A DNA stretch of 5,751 bases from an uncultured Acholeplasmatales bacterium (GCA_937877075.1 CALEGD010000084.1:1-5751), one strand, 5' to 3'; counted from the stretch's first letter, positions 1 through 4,672 are shown. A program made the numbers and translations. The notes: generated from the letters alone by a model not told the origin.

Positions 1-884
1 ACTATTTTAAATGTCGATCCGGGTTCATAAGATTTCCAGATTGGAAGATTCCGATTATAGACTTCCTGATCATAAGCTTGGTAATTTTCCGGATCAAAAG
101 TCGGTCTTGAAGCCATTGCTAGGATTTCTGAAGTCTGGGGATGCATTATTAAACCGATTAATTCATCTGGTTTATAAAGTACATCCGCATTATTTAAGAC
201 TCTTTCTAAGGCCAGTTGAATATCAATATCAATCGTTAGGTAGAGATCAAAACCGGATCCTGAGGGAGAATAACTTCCGGTTAAATTCGGGTATTTATTT
301 CCGTGAGCATCGGTATAAATATTTTGGGAGCCGGGAGTTCCCATTAAAAAATCATCATAGATATATTCAAGACCGGTAATACCTTGATTATCTATCCCAA
401 CAATGCCAAGTACATGGGCAAGGGTATTTCCATAGGGGTAATATCTTACGACATCGGAAGCTACATAAACACCATCTAAATCTGCAGCAATCACTTGCTT
501 AGCAATATTAAGACTGATATTCTTCCCTTGAGGTTTAATTATTTCTACTGCAACATTCTTATTGAAATGGGGTTCTAGATCCGTCGCTGGAATTTTTAGG
601 ATTGTAGAAAGGGCGTTGATAGTATATTGTTTATCTTTAATTTGTTTGGGGATAATCGATATCGTCGGGGCGAGCTTGTTTCCGACAATTAGTTTTCCGT
701 TTCGGTCATAAATCTTCCCTCTTTGAGTGCTGACGGGAATATTCCTAGTCCATAATTCAAAGGCCCTTTCTACATAAATATCACCTTTAAACACCTGAAC
801 ATAACCGATACGAACGATGATAATAAAAAAAATAAATAAAAAAACATAAACCATGATAAAGATACGCATTCGAATGGTTTTCAT
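1..884 (-). CDS. ftsI: Class B penicillin-binding protein, FtsI/PbpB/SpoVD type, N-terminal 294 residues (runs off left edge)
   Basis: This is a monofunctional peptidoglycan DD-transpeptidase that cross-links septal wall; it is membrane-anchored and acts outside the cytoplasmic membrane. Reading down from ATG 884-882, the product has a short basic N-terminus and one hydrophobic anchor (about residues 8-24). The PBP-dimer domain signature RGKIYDRNG lies at 55-63, RYYPYGNTLAHVLG at 147-160 and GLEYIYDDFLMGTPG at 171-185. TIDxxIQ (217-223) and EILAMASRP (253-261) open the transpeptidase domain. The catalytic motif is YEPGSTFK, with Ser290 (bases 15-17) and Lys293. The window ends there, so the SxN and KTG motifs, any PASTA domain and the stop are not visible. 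The start is supported by GAGGTG at 895-890, five bases upstream. Its position after mraZ-rsmH fits FtsI/PbpB; SpoVD cannot be excluded. The usual upstream partner ftsL is missing. Confidence 0.93.
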   Translation of the reverse strand, partial: MKTIRMRIFIMVYVFLFIFFIIIVRIGYVQVFKGDIYVERAFELWTRNIPVSTQRGKIYDRNGKLIVGNKLAPTISIIPKQIKDKQYTINALSTILKIPATDLEPHFNKNVAVEIIKPQGKNISLNIAKQVIAADLDGVYVASDVVRYYPYGNTLAHVLGIVGIDNQGITGLEYIYDDFLMGTPGSQNIYTDAHGNKYPNLTGSYSPSGSGFDLYLTIDIDIQLALERVLNNADVLYKPDELIGLIMHPQTSEILAMASRPTFDPENYQAYDQEVYNRNLPIWKSYEPGSTFKI

Positions 885-1065
885 TTTGTCACCTCGATAT
901 TAAATTATATGCTCTAAAAAGCATAAATAAACATTTTAAATTGGGGTGATCAAAAAACCAATCGTTTGTTTTGGTTGTCATCAAAAACCATCTTTCCGCT
1001 TCTCCTCTTTTTGGTTAAAAAATATCACTATTAATTTTTGTTGAAAACTTTTTTCTCTTCCTTTT
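885..1065 (-). promoter_or_regulatory. Long 5' leader of the PBP gene
   Basis: If the promoter at 1072-1100 is used, about 180 bases of leader precede the PBP start. Three things are visible. A perfect 6-bp hairpin (908-913 with 920-925, loop 914-919) lies 12 bases before the Shine-Dalgarno. A cluster of AACCA/TGGTT blocks at about 954-1016 can pair in alternative ways. A good Shine-Dalgarno AGGAG (1006-1002) precedes a 13-codon frame (991-950) starting MVFDDNQNKR. All stems are short and AT-rich, so regulation by this leader is only a possibility. Confidence 0.3.
889..981 (-). CDS. Possible 30-residue leader or relic ORF before the PBP gene
   Basis: ATG 981-979 opens 30 codons beginning MTTKTNDWFF, and the stop (891-889) lies inside the Shine-Dalgarno region of the PBP gene, four bases from its start. 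That arrangement would couple translation and is what the end of an ftsL gene would look like. However, there is no clear transmembrane helix followed by a coiled coil, no close Shine-Dalgarno, and the frame is closed upstream by a TAA at 1017-1015. It may be a decayed remnant, a leader peptide or chance. Confidence 0.12.
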   Translation of the reverse strand: MTTKTNDWFFDHPNLKCLFMLFRAYNLISR

Positions 1066-1071
1066 TTTATT

Positions 1072-1100
1072 ACCATAAGAATCTTGAGGAATTGTATCAA
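1072..1100 (-). promoter_or_regulatory. Candidate sigma-A promoter for the PBP gene
   Basis: On the minus strand, TTGATA (1100-1095) is followed after 17 bases by TATGGT (1077-1072). The first matches the -35 consensus at five of six positions and the second matches the -10 at four of six. The rsmH transcript appears to end at 3137-3160 and the intervening operon runs the other way, so the PBP gene needs its own promoter. This is the best match between 885 and 1200. Confidence 0.45.
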
Positions 1101-1227
1101 TTCTTTACATGGTTGTTTTTTCTACTACTAAATGGTAGAATATGGATAAATAATGTGCGATTTATTAGAGCAGCAATAAAACAAAAATAATTTAAAAAAA
1201 ATAAACTAGAATCACAGCTAAAATAAG

Positions 1228-1255
1228 TTCAGCTTTTTTGTGTAAATACTATAAT
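1228..1255 (+). promoter_or_regulatory. Candidate promoter for the DUF3800 operon (distal)
   Basis: A perfect TATAAT (1250-1255) lies 16 bases after a weak TTCAGC (1228-1233). It would give a leader of about 200 bases before the TTG start at 1470. Two nearer candidates exist: TTGAAA (1344-1349), 17 bases, TAGAAA (1367-1372), and GTGACT (1387-1392), 18 bases, GATAAT (1411-1416). Apart from these, short tandem-like words and the ribosome binding site, I see nothing in 1101-1469. Confidence 0.35.
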
Positions 1256-1386
1256 AAAAACAAAAGTACTATACTCGCTTTAAGATCTAAGCAACACTGA
1301 GAATATGAGGAAATTAAAGCGCCTTCCTTCTAACGAATTAATATTGAAAAATTAAGAATTGAATAGTAGAAATGTCCAAAAACTAG

Positions 1387-1416
1387 GTGACTGAATAATT
1401 ATACAACACTGATAAT
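1387..1416 (+). promoter_or_regulatory. Candidate promoter for the DUF3800 operon (proximal)
   Basis: GTGACT (four of six to TTGACA) and GATAAT (five of six to TATAAT) are separated by 18 bases and would leave a leader of about 45-50 bases, a typical length. Whether this or the perfect TATAAT farther upstream is used cannot be decided by eye. Confidence 0.3.
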
Positions 1417-1454
1417 TTTTTAAATGGAACAAAAACATTAAATGGGAAAAATAT

Positions 1455-1463
1455 GAGGAGGAG
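1455..1463 (+). promoter_or_regulatory. Strong ribosome binding site fixing a TTG start
   Basis: GAGGAGGAG contains a full AGGAGG (1456-1461) eight bases before the TTG at 1470. The only ATG close upstream, at 1442, runs into a TGA after four codons. The TTG is therefore the start, despite being a minor start codon. Confidence 0.8.
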
Positions 1464-1469
1464 AGAATA

Positions 1470-2183
1470 TTGGAGCAAAGAAAATACAAAGACATTGAAA
1501 TATGTAACTTTTATTGTGATGAAAGCTGCCACACTAAAAATGATGGTAATGATTTTATTGTACTAGCATCAGTTTATTGTAGAAAATCAAACTTAAAGTT
1601 GATAAAAAAAGATATTAAAGAAATCAAGGAAAGGAACCAATATAATTATGATGAGGAACTTAAATGGAGTAATTTAAGAGAATCTAATTATAAGTTTTAT
1701 GAAGAAATAATAAAGTACATCCATGGAACAGAGATGATCAAAATTCGAGCACTAATCGGGAACGGTAAAAGAAATACATTTCAACCATATGAAGATTGGT
1801 ATCATTCGATGTATTTTTACATGTTTAAAAAGGTTATAGAGCATTTTTCATATGATTTTTCGTGTTATCGTTTATTCATAGATAAAAAGGATACAAACTC
1901 ACAGCAAATGTATGCAAATACCGCTAGATATCTGAAACAAAAGTTTAAAGATAAATTTGATATTGAAGCTACTGCAATAGACTCCAAAGAACATATCTTA
2001 GTTCAAATAGCTGATGTTTTTGCAGGAGCTATTTCTTATAAGAAGAGAGAACTTTCTTCAAACTTGGCAAAAAGTAGTCTGATAAACTTAATTTGTTTAC
2101 TTTTTGAAACCGATTTAGTCACTTCTTCAAGTTTGTTTTCTGATTTTAAATTCAATCTTTTTTCTTGGACAGGCGGTTTTTGA
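1470..2183 (+). CDS. DUF3800 family protein, first gene of a coupled pair
   Basis: This 237-residue protein has the recognisable layout of DUF3800 (a family predicted to adopt an RNase H-like fold; biochemical role not established, members recur in mobile and defence regions). The acidic motifs are all present: Y15-C-D17-E18-S19 near the N-terminus, E63-L-K65-W66, F136-I-D138, D171-S172, and Q179-I-A-D182-V-F-A185-G186. In such folds the acidic residues would bind metal for phosphodiester cleavage, so the protein may be an active nuclease; that is inference. Residues about 195-237 form a hydrophobic tail ending SWTGGF. There is no signal peptide or convincing membrane span. The start is TTG behind GAGGAGGAG. 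The stop overlaps the ATG of the next gene (TGATG), so the two are translated together. It is AT-rich with mostly AGA arginine codons and runs opposite to all the housekeeping genes, which suggests horizontal acquisition. Confidence 0.8.
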   Translation: MEQRKYKDIEICNFYCDESCHTKNDGNDFIVLASVYCRKSNLKLIKKDIKEIKERNQYNYDEELKWSNLRESNYKFYEEIIKYIHGTEMIKIRALIGNGKRNTFQPYEDWYHSMYFYMFKKVIEHFSYDFSCYRLFIDKKDTNSQQMYANTARYLKQKFKDKFDIEATAIDSKEHILVQIADVFAGAISYKKRELSSNLAKSSLINLICLLFETDLVTSSSLFSDFKFNLFSWTGGF

Positions 2184-2686
2184 TGAAACTTTGTAGCACT
2201 TTATCCGAAATCGAGTTTTTATCTAATCGAAATTACAAAGATTATATAAAGAATTGTAAAAAAACCTATAAAGAATTTATTTATGAACAAACTTTTGTAT
2301 TGATGGGTTATCCAGTTTTTATTTTATTTAAGGACGATTTCGAAAAAAGTTTTAATAAATATACTAAAGGTGATCCGAAATTTCATAATCAAACTAAAAA
2401 TTATGACTTGGATAGATTAGGAAAAATTAAGTGGATTTTTGATTTGTTGAAAAATTACTCTAATTGTCAGAACTCGGAAATTTGTAACAGTTATATTTTT
2501 TCATTATACAAACATAACGAGGAGGATTGTGCAGCTTTATTTTGCGAGACTCATAAATATGGTATATTCTTTAGAGATAAAACAAGATCAAAAAGACCAC
2601 ACTTTCTTTTAACTTCTGCATATACTGTCAAGCGCAATTACATGATAAATAAAATATTAAATGGAAACATAAATAGAGCCGACTAA
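2183..2686 (+). CDS. Unrecognised protein coupled to DUF3800; possible BECR-type RNase
   Basis: The product has 167 residues from ATG 2183, which overlaps the previous stop by one base and has AGGCGG at 2171-2176. A TTG six codons earlier is possible but less likely. I do not firmly recognise the family. The N-terminal half (1-60) is rich in Lys, Tyr and Phe and reads as helices plus a hydrophobic strand (38-49). The C-terminal half has D77-R78 and K81-I-K83-W84-I followed by a predicted helix, then I105-F-S-L-Y, Y126-G-I-F-F-R131-D, and F141-L-L-T144-S-A-Y147. The order R/K-W-I helix, YxI/xFRD strand and a final LTxAY strand resembles small barnase/EndoU/colicin/RelE-like (PBECR) RNases. R78, K83, R131, T144 and Y147 would be the residues to test. 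Tight coupling to a DUF3800 gene suggests that the two act together, for example as effector and partner. The nuclease idea is a weak pattern match; another fold is possible. Confidence 0.7.
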   Translation: MKLCSTLSEIEFLSNRNYKDYIKNCKKTYKEFIYEQTFVLMGYPVFILFKDDFEKSFNKYTKGDPKFHNQTKNYDLDRLGKIKWIFDLLKNYSNCQNSEICNSYIFSLYKHNEEDCAALFCETHKYGIFFRDKTRSKRPHFLLTSAYTVKRNYMINKILNGNINRAD

Positions 2687-2704
2687 TTAAAGCCAGCTCT
2701 ATTT
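2671..2704. terminator. Hairpin over the stop codon of the second accessory gene
   Basis: AAATAGAGC (2671-2679) and GCTCTATTT (2696-2704) form a perfect 9-bp stem. The stop codon TAA of the upstream gene (2684-2686) lies in the loop. As plus-strand RNA the inner part is mismatched. As minus-strand RNA G-U wobbles continue the stem to about 14 pairs with a 6-base loop. The U-run is weak in either direction, so it may terminate poorly or protect the 3' end. Confidence 0.45.
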
Positions 2705-2711
2705 TAATTCT

Positions 2712-2789
2712 ATGCTCACTGAGCAAGAAAACATAACCATCGCAGCTGAATACAGACTCTCGCCCCTTCTGGATGGGATTACTACATAA
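2712..2789 (+). other. GC-rich island: 25-codon ORF or structured RNA
   Basis: Bases 2713-2778 contain 33 G or C in 66, against very AT-rich flanks. Two readings are possible. As coding DNA, ATG 2712 opens 25 codons beginning MLTEQENITI and ending ...LLDGITT, with its stop in the loop of the following terminator; there is no convincing Shine-Dalgarno. As RNA it can form TGCTC/GAGCA (2713-2717 with 2721-2725). It can also form CCATC (2737-2741) and CAGA (2753-2756), which pair with the contiguous TCTGGATGG (2768-2776). The minus strand is also open across the island. I recognise no known riboswitch or small RNA family. Confidence 0.25.
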
Positions 2790-2804
2790 GTAGTAACTTT
2801 TTTT
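2779..2804 (+). terminator. Intrinsic terminator of the accessory operon
   Basis: TTACTAC (2779-2785) and GTAGTAA (2790-2796) form a perfect 7-bp stem with loop ATAA. After one C comes a run of seven T (2798-2804). This is the best plus-strand terminator downstream of the DUF3800 pair, about 95 bases after the second stop, so the GC-rich island lies inside the operon's 3' end. Confidence 0.7.
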
Positions 2805-2806
2805 CA

Positions 2807-2820
2807 ATCATAGTTTACCA
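2807..2820. repeat. 14-bp repeat, copy A (ATCATAGTTTACCA)
   Basis: This element recurs at 2991-3004 as ATTATAGTTTACCA with one mismatch. A related word (TATAGTTTATCA) sits in the mraZ promoter at 4641-4652. In copy A and at mraZ its minus strand supplies TAAACT at exactly 17 bases from a -35-like box, so it probably marks a -10 region rather than a mobile repeat. Confidence 0.4.
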
Positions 2821-2840
2821 TGGTTTTAAATTTGTGTCAA
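2812..2840 (-). promoter_or_regulatory. Minus-strand promoter reading into the GC-rich island
   Basis: A perfect TTGACA (2840-2835) is followed after 17 bases by TAAACT (2817-2812). The same -10 word is used at the same spacing upstream of mraZ. The transcript would start near 2805, at the terminator's T-run, and read the island and the 3' end of the second accessory gene in antisense. No obvious gene lies under it. Confidence 0.5.
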
Positions 2841-2882
2841 TAAGAAAATATTTGTATATAAACAAAAAATCTTTTATTGACA
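2835..2882. repeat. Near-perfect 48-bp inverted repeat between divergent -35 boxes
   Basis: Arms 2835-2855 and 2862-2882 match at 17 of 21 positions around a 6-base centre (2856-2861). The outer nine bases (TGTCAATAA/TTATTGACA) are perfect. Each outer end is a consensus TTGACA pointing outward. The dyad could be a regulator's operator covering both -35 boxes, or a hairpin. There is no U-run, so a terminator is unlikely. Confidence 0.65.
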
Positions 2883-2904
2883 CTATATATTATGTATTTA
2901 AAAT
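2877..2904 (+). promoter_or_regulatory. Plus-strand promoter facing rsmH
   Basis: A perfect TTGACA (2877-2882) is followed after 16 bases by TAAAAT (2899-2904, five of six). The transcript would start near 2911 and run to the bidirectional terminator at 3137-3160, about 240 bases. The only frame I see there is 18 codons from about 2912 with no ribosome binding site, so the RNA would be noncoding. Confidence 0.45.
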
Positions 2905-3136
2905 TAAATTAATATGTATTATTACCTAAATATTTTTAATAATTTAAGAAAGAAAATTTTCTTATTCTAGAGAAAATAACCTTCTATTCTATTATAGTTT
3001 ACCAAATAAACTCTAGATCACGATATGTCAATCAAATAACTGTTTCGAAAAAAACGTGCGAATTTCTACGAACAATATTATTAATACACAAAAAAGGAAG
3101 TTTCCACTTATCTAATAATTTCTAATCTATTAATTT
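2905..3136. other. AT-rich gene-free interval
   Basis: No gene is visible on either strand. It contains a perfect 14-bp palindrome AAGAAAATTTTCTT (2950-2963) and repeat copy B (2991-3004). A minus-strand TTGACA (3031-3026) has only a poor -10 (TATTTG) at 17 bases, and the TAAACT word lies 24 bases away, so this looks like a degraded version of the promoter at 2812-2840. I see no transposase fragment or clear target duplication. Confidence 0.4.
2991..3004. repeat. 14-bp repeat, copy B (ATTATAGTTTACCA)
   Basis: Thirteen of 14 bases match copy A at 2807-2820. On the minus strand it reads TGGTAAACTATAAT, containing a perfect TATAAT. A TTGACA also lies upstream, as in copy A, but the spacing to TAAACT is 24 bases instead of 17. 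Confidence 0.4.
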
Positions 3137-3160
3137 AAAAAAGGCTTTACAGCCTTTTTT
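3137..3160. terminator. Strong bidirectional terminator closing the mraZ-rsmH operon
   Basis: AAAAAAGGCT (3137-3146) and AGCCTTTTTT (3151-3160) form a perfect 10-bp stem with a 4-base loop and give a T-run on both strands. On the minus strand it lies 18 bases after the stop of the 17-codon frame, so the mraZ-rsmH transcript ends before ftsI. On the plus strand it would end any transcript from the promoter at 2877-2904. Confidence 0.85.
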
Positions 3161-3177
3161 CTCTTATTATATACACA

Positions 3178-3231
3178 CTACTTAGTTGGACGCGGACAAA
3201 CGGGTTTCGGTAAGGGTCTGAAGTTGCTCAT
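3178..3231 (-). pseudogene. 17-codon ORF at the ftsL position; probable truncated ftsL start
   Basis: The frame reads MSNFRPLPKPVCPRPTK and then TAG. Its ATG (3231-3229) shares a base with the rsmH stop (TAATG). A full AAAGGAGG (AGGAGG at 3244-3239) lies seven bases upstream, inside the end of rsmH. Such a ribosome binding site is what one expects for a real next gene, and in this cluster that gene is normally ftsL (about 100-130 residues, one membrane helix and a coiled coil). Only a Pro/Lys-rich N-terminus like a cytoplasmic tail remains. I infer that ftsL was cut short, either by the event that brought in the accessory DNA or earlier. A functional micropeptide is possible but unsupported. 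Confidence 0.4.
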
Positions 3232-4178
3232 TACTTTTCCTCCTTTATTCTTTCTATAATTCTTAATTTTGCACTGTGGGCACGATGATTAATTTTAATT
3301 TCTTCTTCACTCGGGGTAATTACCTTCCGATTAATAAGCCGGTATTCGGGGCGAATTTCACTCGCCTTTAGCGGCAGACCACGGGGGGTTATAATTTCTG
3401 CCTTGCTCTTGAATATCCGTTTGCAAATTTTATCCTCTAATGAATGGAAGGTAATCACAGCGATACGACCTCCTTTTTTTAGGAGCGTCAGGGCATCGAG
3501 TAAGCTCTTCTCGAAAACATCGAGTTCATCATTGACTGCAATCCTTAAGGCTTGGAAAACTTTCTTAGCCGGATGTCCGCCGCTTCTTCTGGCAAAGGCG
3601 GGGATTGCTTGTTTAATGATTTCGCTTAGTTCAATAGTTGTTGTGATTGGTTGCTTTTGTCGCGACTCAATTATTCTTCTTGCTATCGAAGGGGAAAATC
3701 TTTCTTCTCCGTAGGTGTAGAAGATCCGTTTTAATTCTTCGTAATCATAATTGTTCACAATTTCATAAGCAGTTAAAGACTGAGATGTATCCATTCTCAT
3801 ATCTAAGCGTGCTTCTTGGTTATAACTGAATCCTCTTTCACCCATATCGAATTGAAAGGAGGAAACACCTAGATCGTAAAGTATTCCGTCCACTTCTTCT
3901 ATATTTAATTTCTTCAATTGACTTTTTAGATTAACAAAATTGTCTGGTATAATCTGATAGTTATCGGAAACTTGACTTAAAACTTCTCTTCCTCTTTTGA
4001 TGGCGAATTCGTCTTGTTCAAAACAATAAAGGAATCCGGATTCGGAAAGATTTTTTAAGATTGCCGATGCATGACCGGCTCCACCCATCGTACAGTCAAC
4101 ATAAATACCATTGCTTTGAATATTTAGTCCTGTAATTACTTCTTCAAGCATTACCGGAATATGTTTTAAATTACTCAT
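3231..4178 (-). CDS. rsmH: 16S rRNA (cytosine(1402)-N(4))-methyltransferase RsmH (MraW)
   Basis: RsmH uses S-adenosylmethionine to methylate N4 of C1402 in the decoding centre of 16S rRNA. The 315-residue product is full length for the family. Visible motifs in order are HIPVMLEEV (6-14), the SAM-binding loop D28-CTMGGAGH (28-36), YDLGVSSFQFDMGERGFSY (101-119), LDMRMD (125-130), P203-AKKVFQALRIAVNDEL (203-219), GGRIAVITFHSLEDKICKRIF (236-256) and the C-terminal HRAHSAKLRIIER (298-310). The ATG overlaps the mraZ stop by one base (TGATG), so the two are coupled. Downstream it overlaps the start of the truncated frame at the ftsL position. Nothing in the protein looks damaged, so the disturbance of the cluster begins only after its stop codon. 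Confidence 0.97.
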   Translation of the reverse strand: MSNLKHIPVMLEEVITGLNIQSNGIYVDCTMGGAGHASAILKNLSESGFLYCFEQDEFAIKRGREVLSQVSDNYQIIPDNFVNLKSQLKKLNIEEVDGILYDLGVSSFQFDMGERGFSYNQEARLDMRMDTSQSLTAYEIVNNYDYEELKRIFYTYGEERFSPSIARRIIESRQKQPITTTIELSEIIKQAIPAFARRSGGHPAKKVFQALRIAVNDELDVFEKSLLDALTLLKKGGRIAVITFHSLEDKICKRIFKSKAEIITPRGLPLKASEIRPEYRLINRKVITPSEEEIKINHRAHSAKLRIIERIKEEK

Positions 4179-4606
4179 CAGATATCAAACTCAATTCCCT
4201 CACTGATTTCTTCTAAGACCGACTGGCGTTCGTTATAATAACGATCCCATTCTGCTTTATCCCAGATTTCCAGACGTTCTCCGACACCAATAATAACGCA
4301 TTCCCTATTCAAGTTCGCATAATCCATTAAATTCTTATCAAGATTAACGCGTCCCTTAGAATCGATTTCTCTTTTGTAAGCACCGGAGAGAAACATGCGG
4401 TTAAATTCACGATTGGTCTTTTTTGTAAAGGAAAGTGTAGATAGTTTTTCTACAATCTTTTCCCACTCAGGTAATGGGTAAACATAGAGACATTTTTCGA
4501 TACCGCGGTTGATAATGACTTCAATACCGAGGTCATTACGCATCTCACTGGGAAGAAAAAGCCTCCCTTTGTCATCAATATTGTAGTGAAATTCGCCTAT
4601 GAACAT
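4178..4606 (-). CDS. mraZ: Transcriptional regulator MraZ
   Basis: MraZ is a ring-forming DNA-binding protein made of two SpoVT/AbrB-like halves. It binds repeats in front of its own operon and controls the cell-division and wall cluster. The 142-residue length is typical. Both halves keep the DxKGR signature: D11-DKGRLFLP-19 and D82-SKGRVNL-89, the second preceded by FLSGAYKREI (72-81). The start ATG (4606-4604) has GGAGG six bases upstream, and that sequence is part of the third repeat of the MraZ box. The gene is followed with a one-base overlap by rsmH. In this window its operon appears to contain only mraZ, rsmH and the short frame, so any control of ftsI through read-through would be lost. 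Confidence 0.97.
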   Translation of the reverse strand: MFIGEFHYNIDDKGRLFLPSEMRNDLGIEVIINRGIEKCLYVYPLPEWEKIVEKLSTLSFTKKTNREFNRMFLSGAYKREIDSKGRVNLDKNLMDYANLNRECVIIGVGERLEIWDKAEWDRYYNERQSVLEEISEGIEFDI

Positions 4607-4609
4607 CAG

Positions 4610-4640
4610 TTTCCTCCACTTTTACCCACTTTTACCCACA
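4610..4640 (-). promoter_or_regulatory. MraZ box: three 10-bp repeats before mraZ
   Basis: On the minus strand GTGGGTAAAA (4639-4630) is followed by an identical copy (4629-4620) and then by GTGGAGGAAA (4619-4610). The 10-base period and TGGG cores match the known MraZ operator design of TGGGN blocks separated by five bases. The third copy contains the mraZ Shine-Dalgarno GGAGG (4617-4613). Confidence 0.88.
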
Positions 4641-4643
4641 TAT

Positions 4644-4672
4644 AGTTTATCATAGACTATTTTTTAATGCAA
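4644..4672 (-). promoter_or_regulatory. mraZ promoter
   Basis: TTGCAT (4672-4667), 17 bases, TAAACT (4649-4644), placed directly upstream of the MraZ repeats so that bound MraZ would sit over the transcription start. An overlapping TATGAT (4654-4649) is a better -10 match but lacks a -35 at the right distance. Confidence 0.55.

Noticed and set aside
11..379. Plus-strand reading frame of about 120 codons
   Set aside because: It lies opposite the PBP gene, whose protein motifs are unmistakable, and has no ribosome binding site; it is a shadow frame.
1110..1145. Hairpin TTCTAC/GTAGAA as a terminator
   Set aside because: The stem is six pairs without a following T-run on either strand.
2835..2882. 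The inverted repeat as a CRISPR repeat or a transposon end
   Set aside because: There is a single dyad with no regular spacers or further copies, and the arms are better explained as two outward -35 boxes.
3047..3066. GTGCG followed by structured-looking sequence as a group II intron 5' end
   Set aside because: There is no domain V-like hairpin, no reverse transcriptase and the match is only five bases.
900..3136. An insertion sequence or integrative element carrying the accessory genes
   Set aside because: No transposase or integrase, no terminal inverted repeats bracketing the segment and no convincing target duplication can be seen; mode of entry is unknown.
3403..3829. Two overlapping plus-strand frames inside rsmH
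   Set aside because: Both are antisense to the fully conserved RsmH sequence and have no similarity or start signals.
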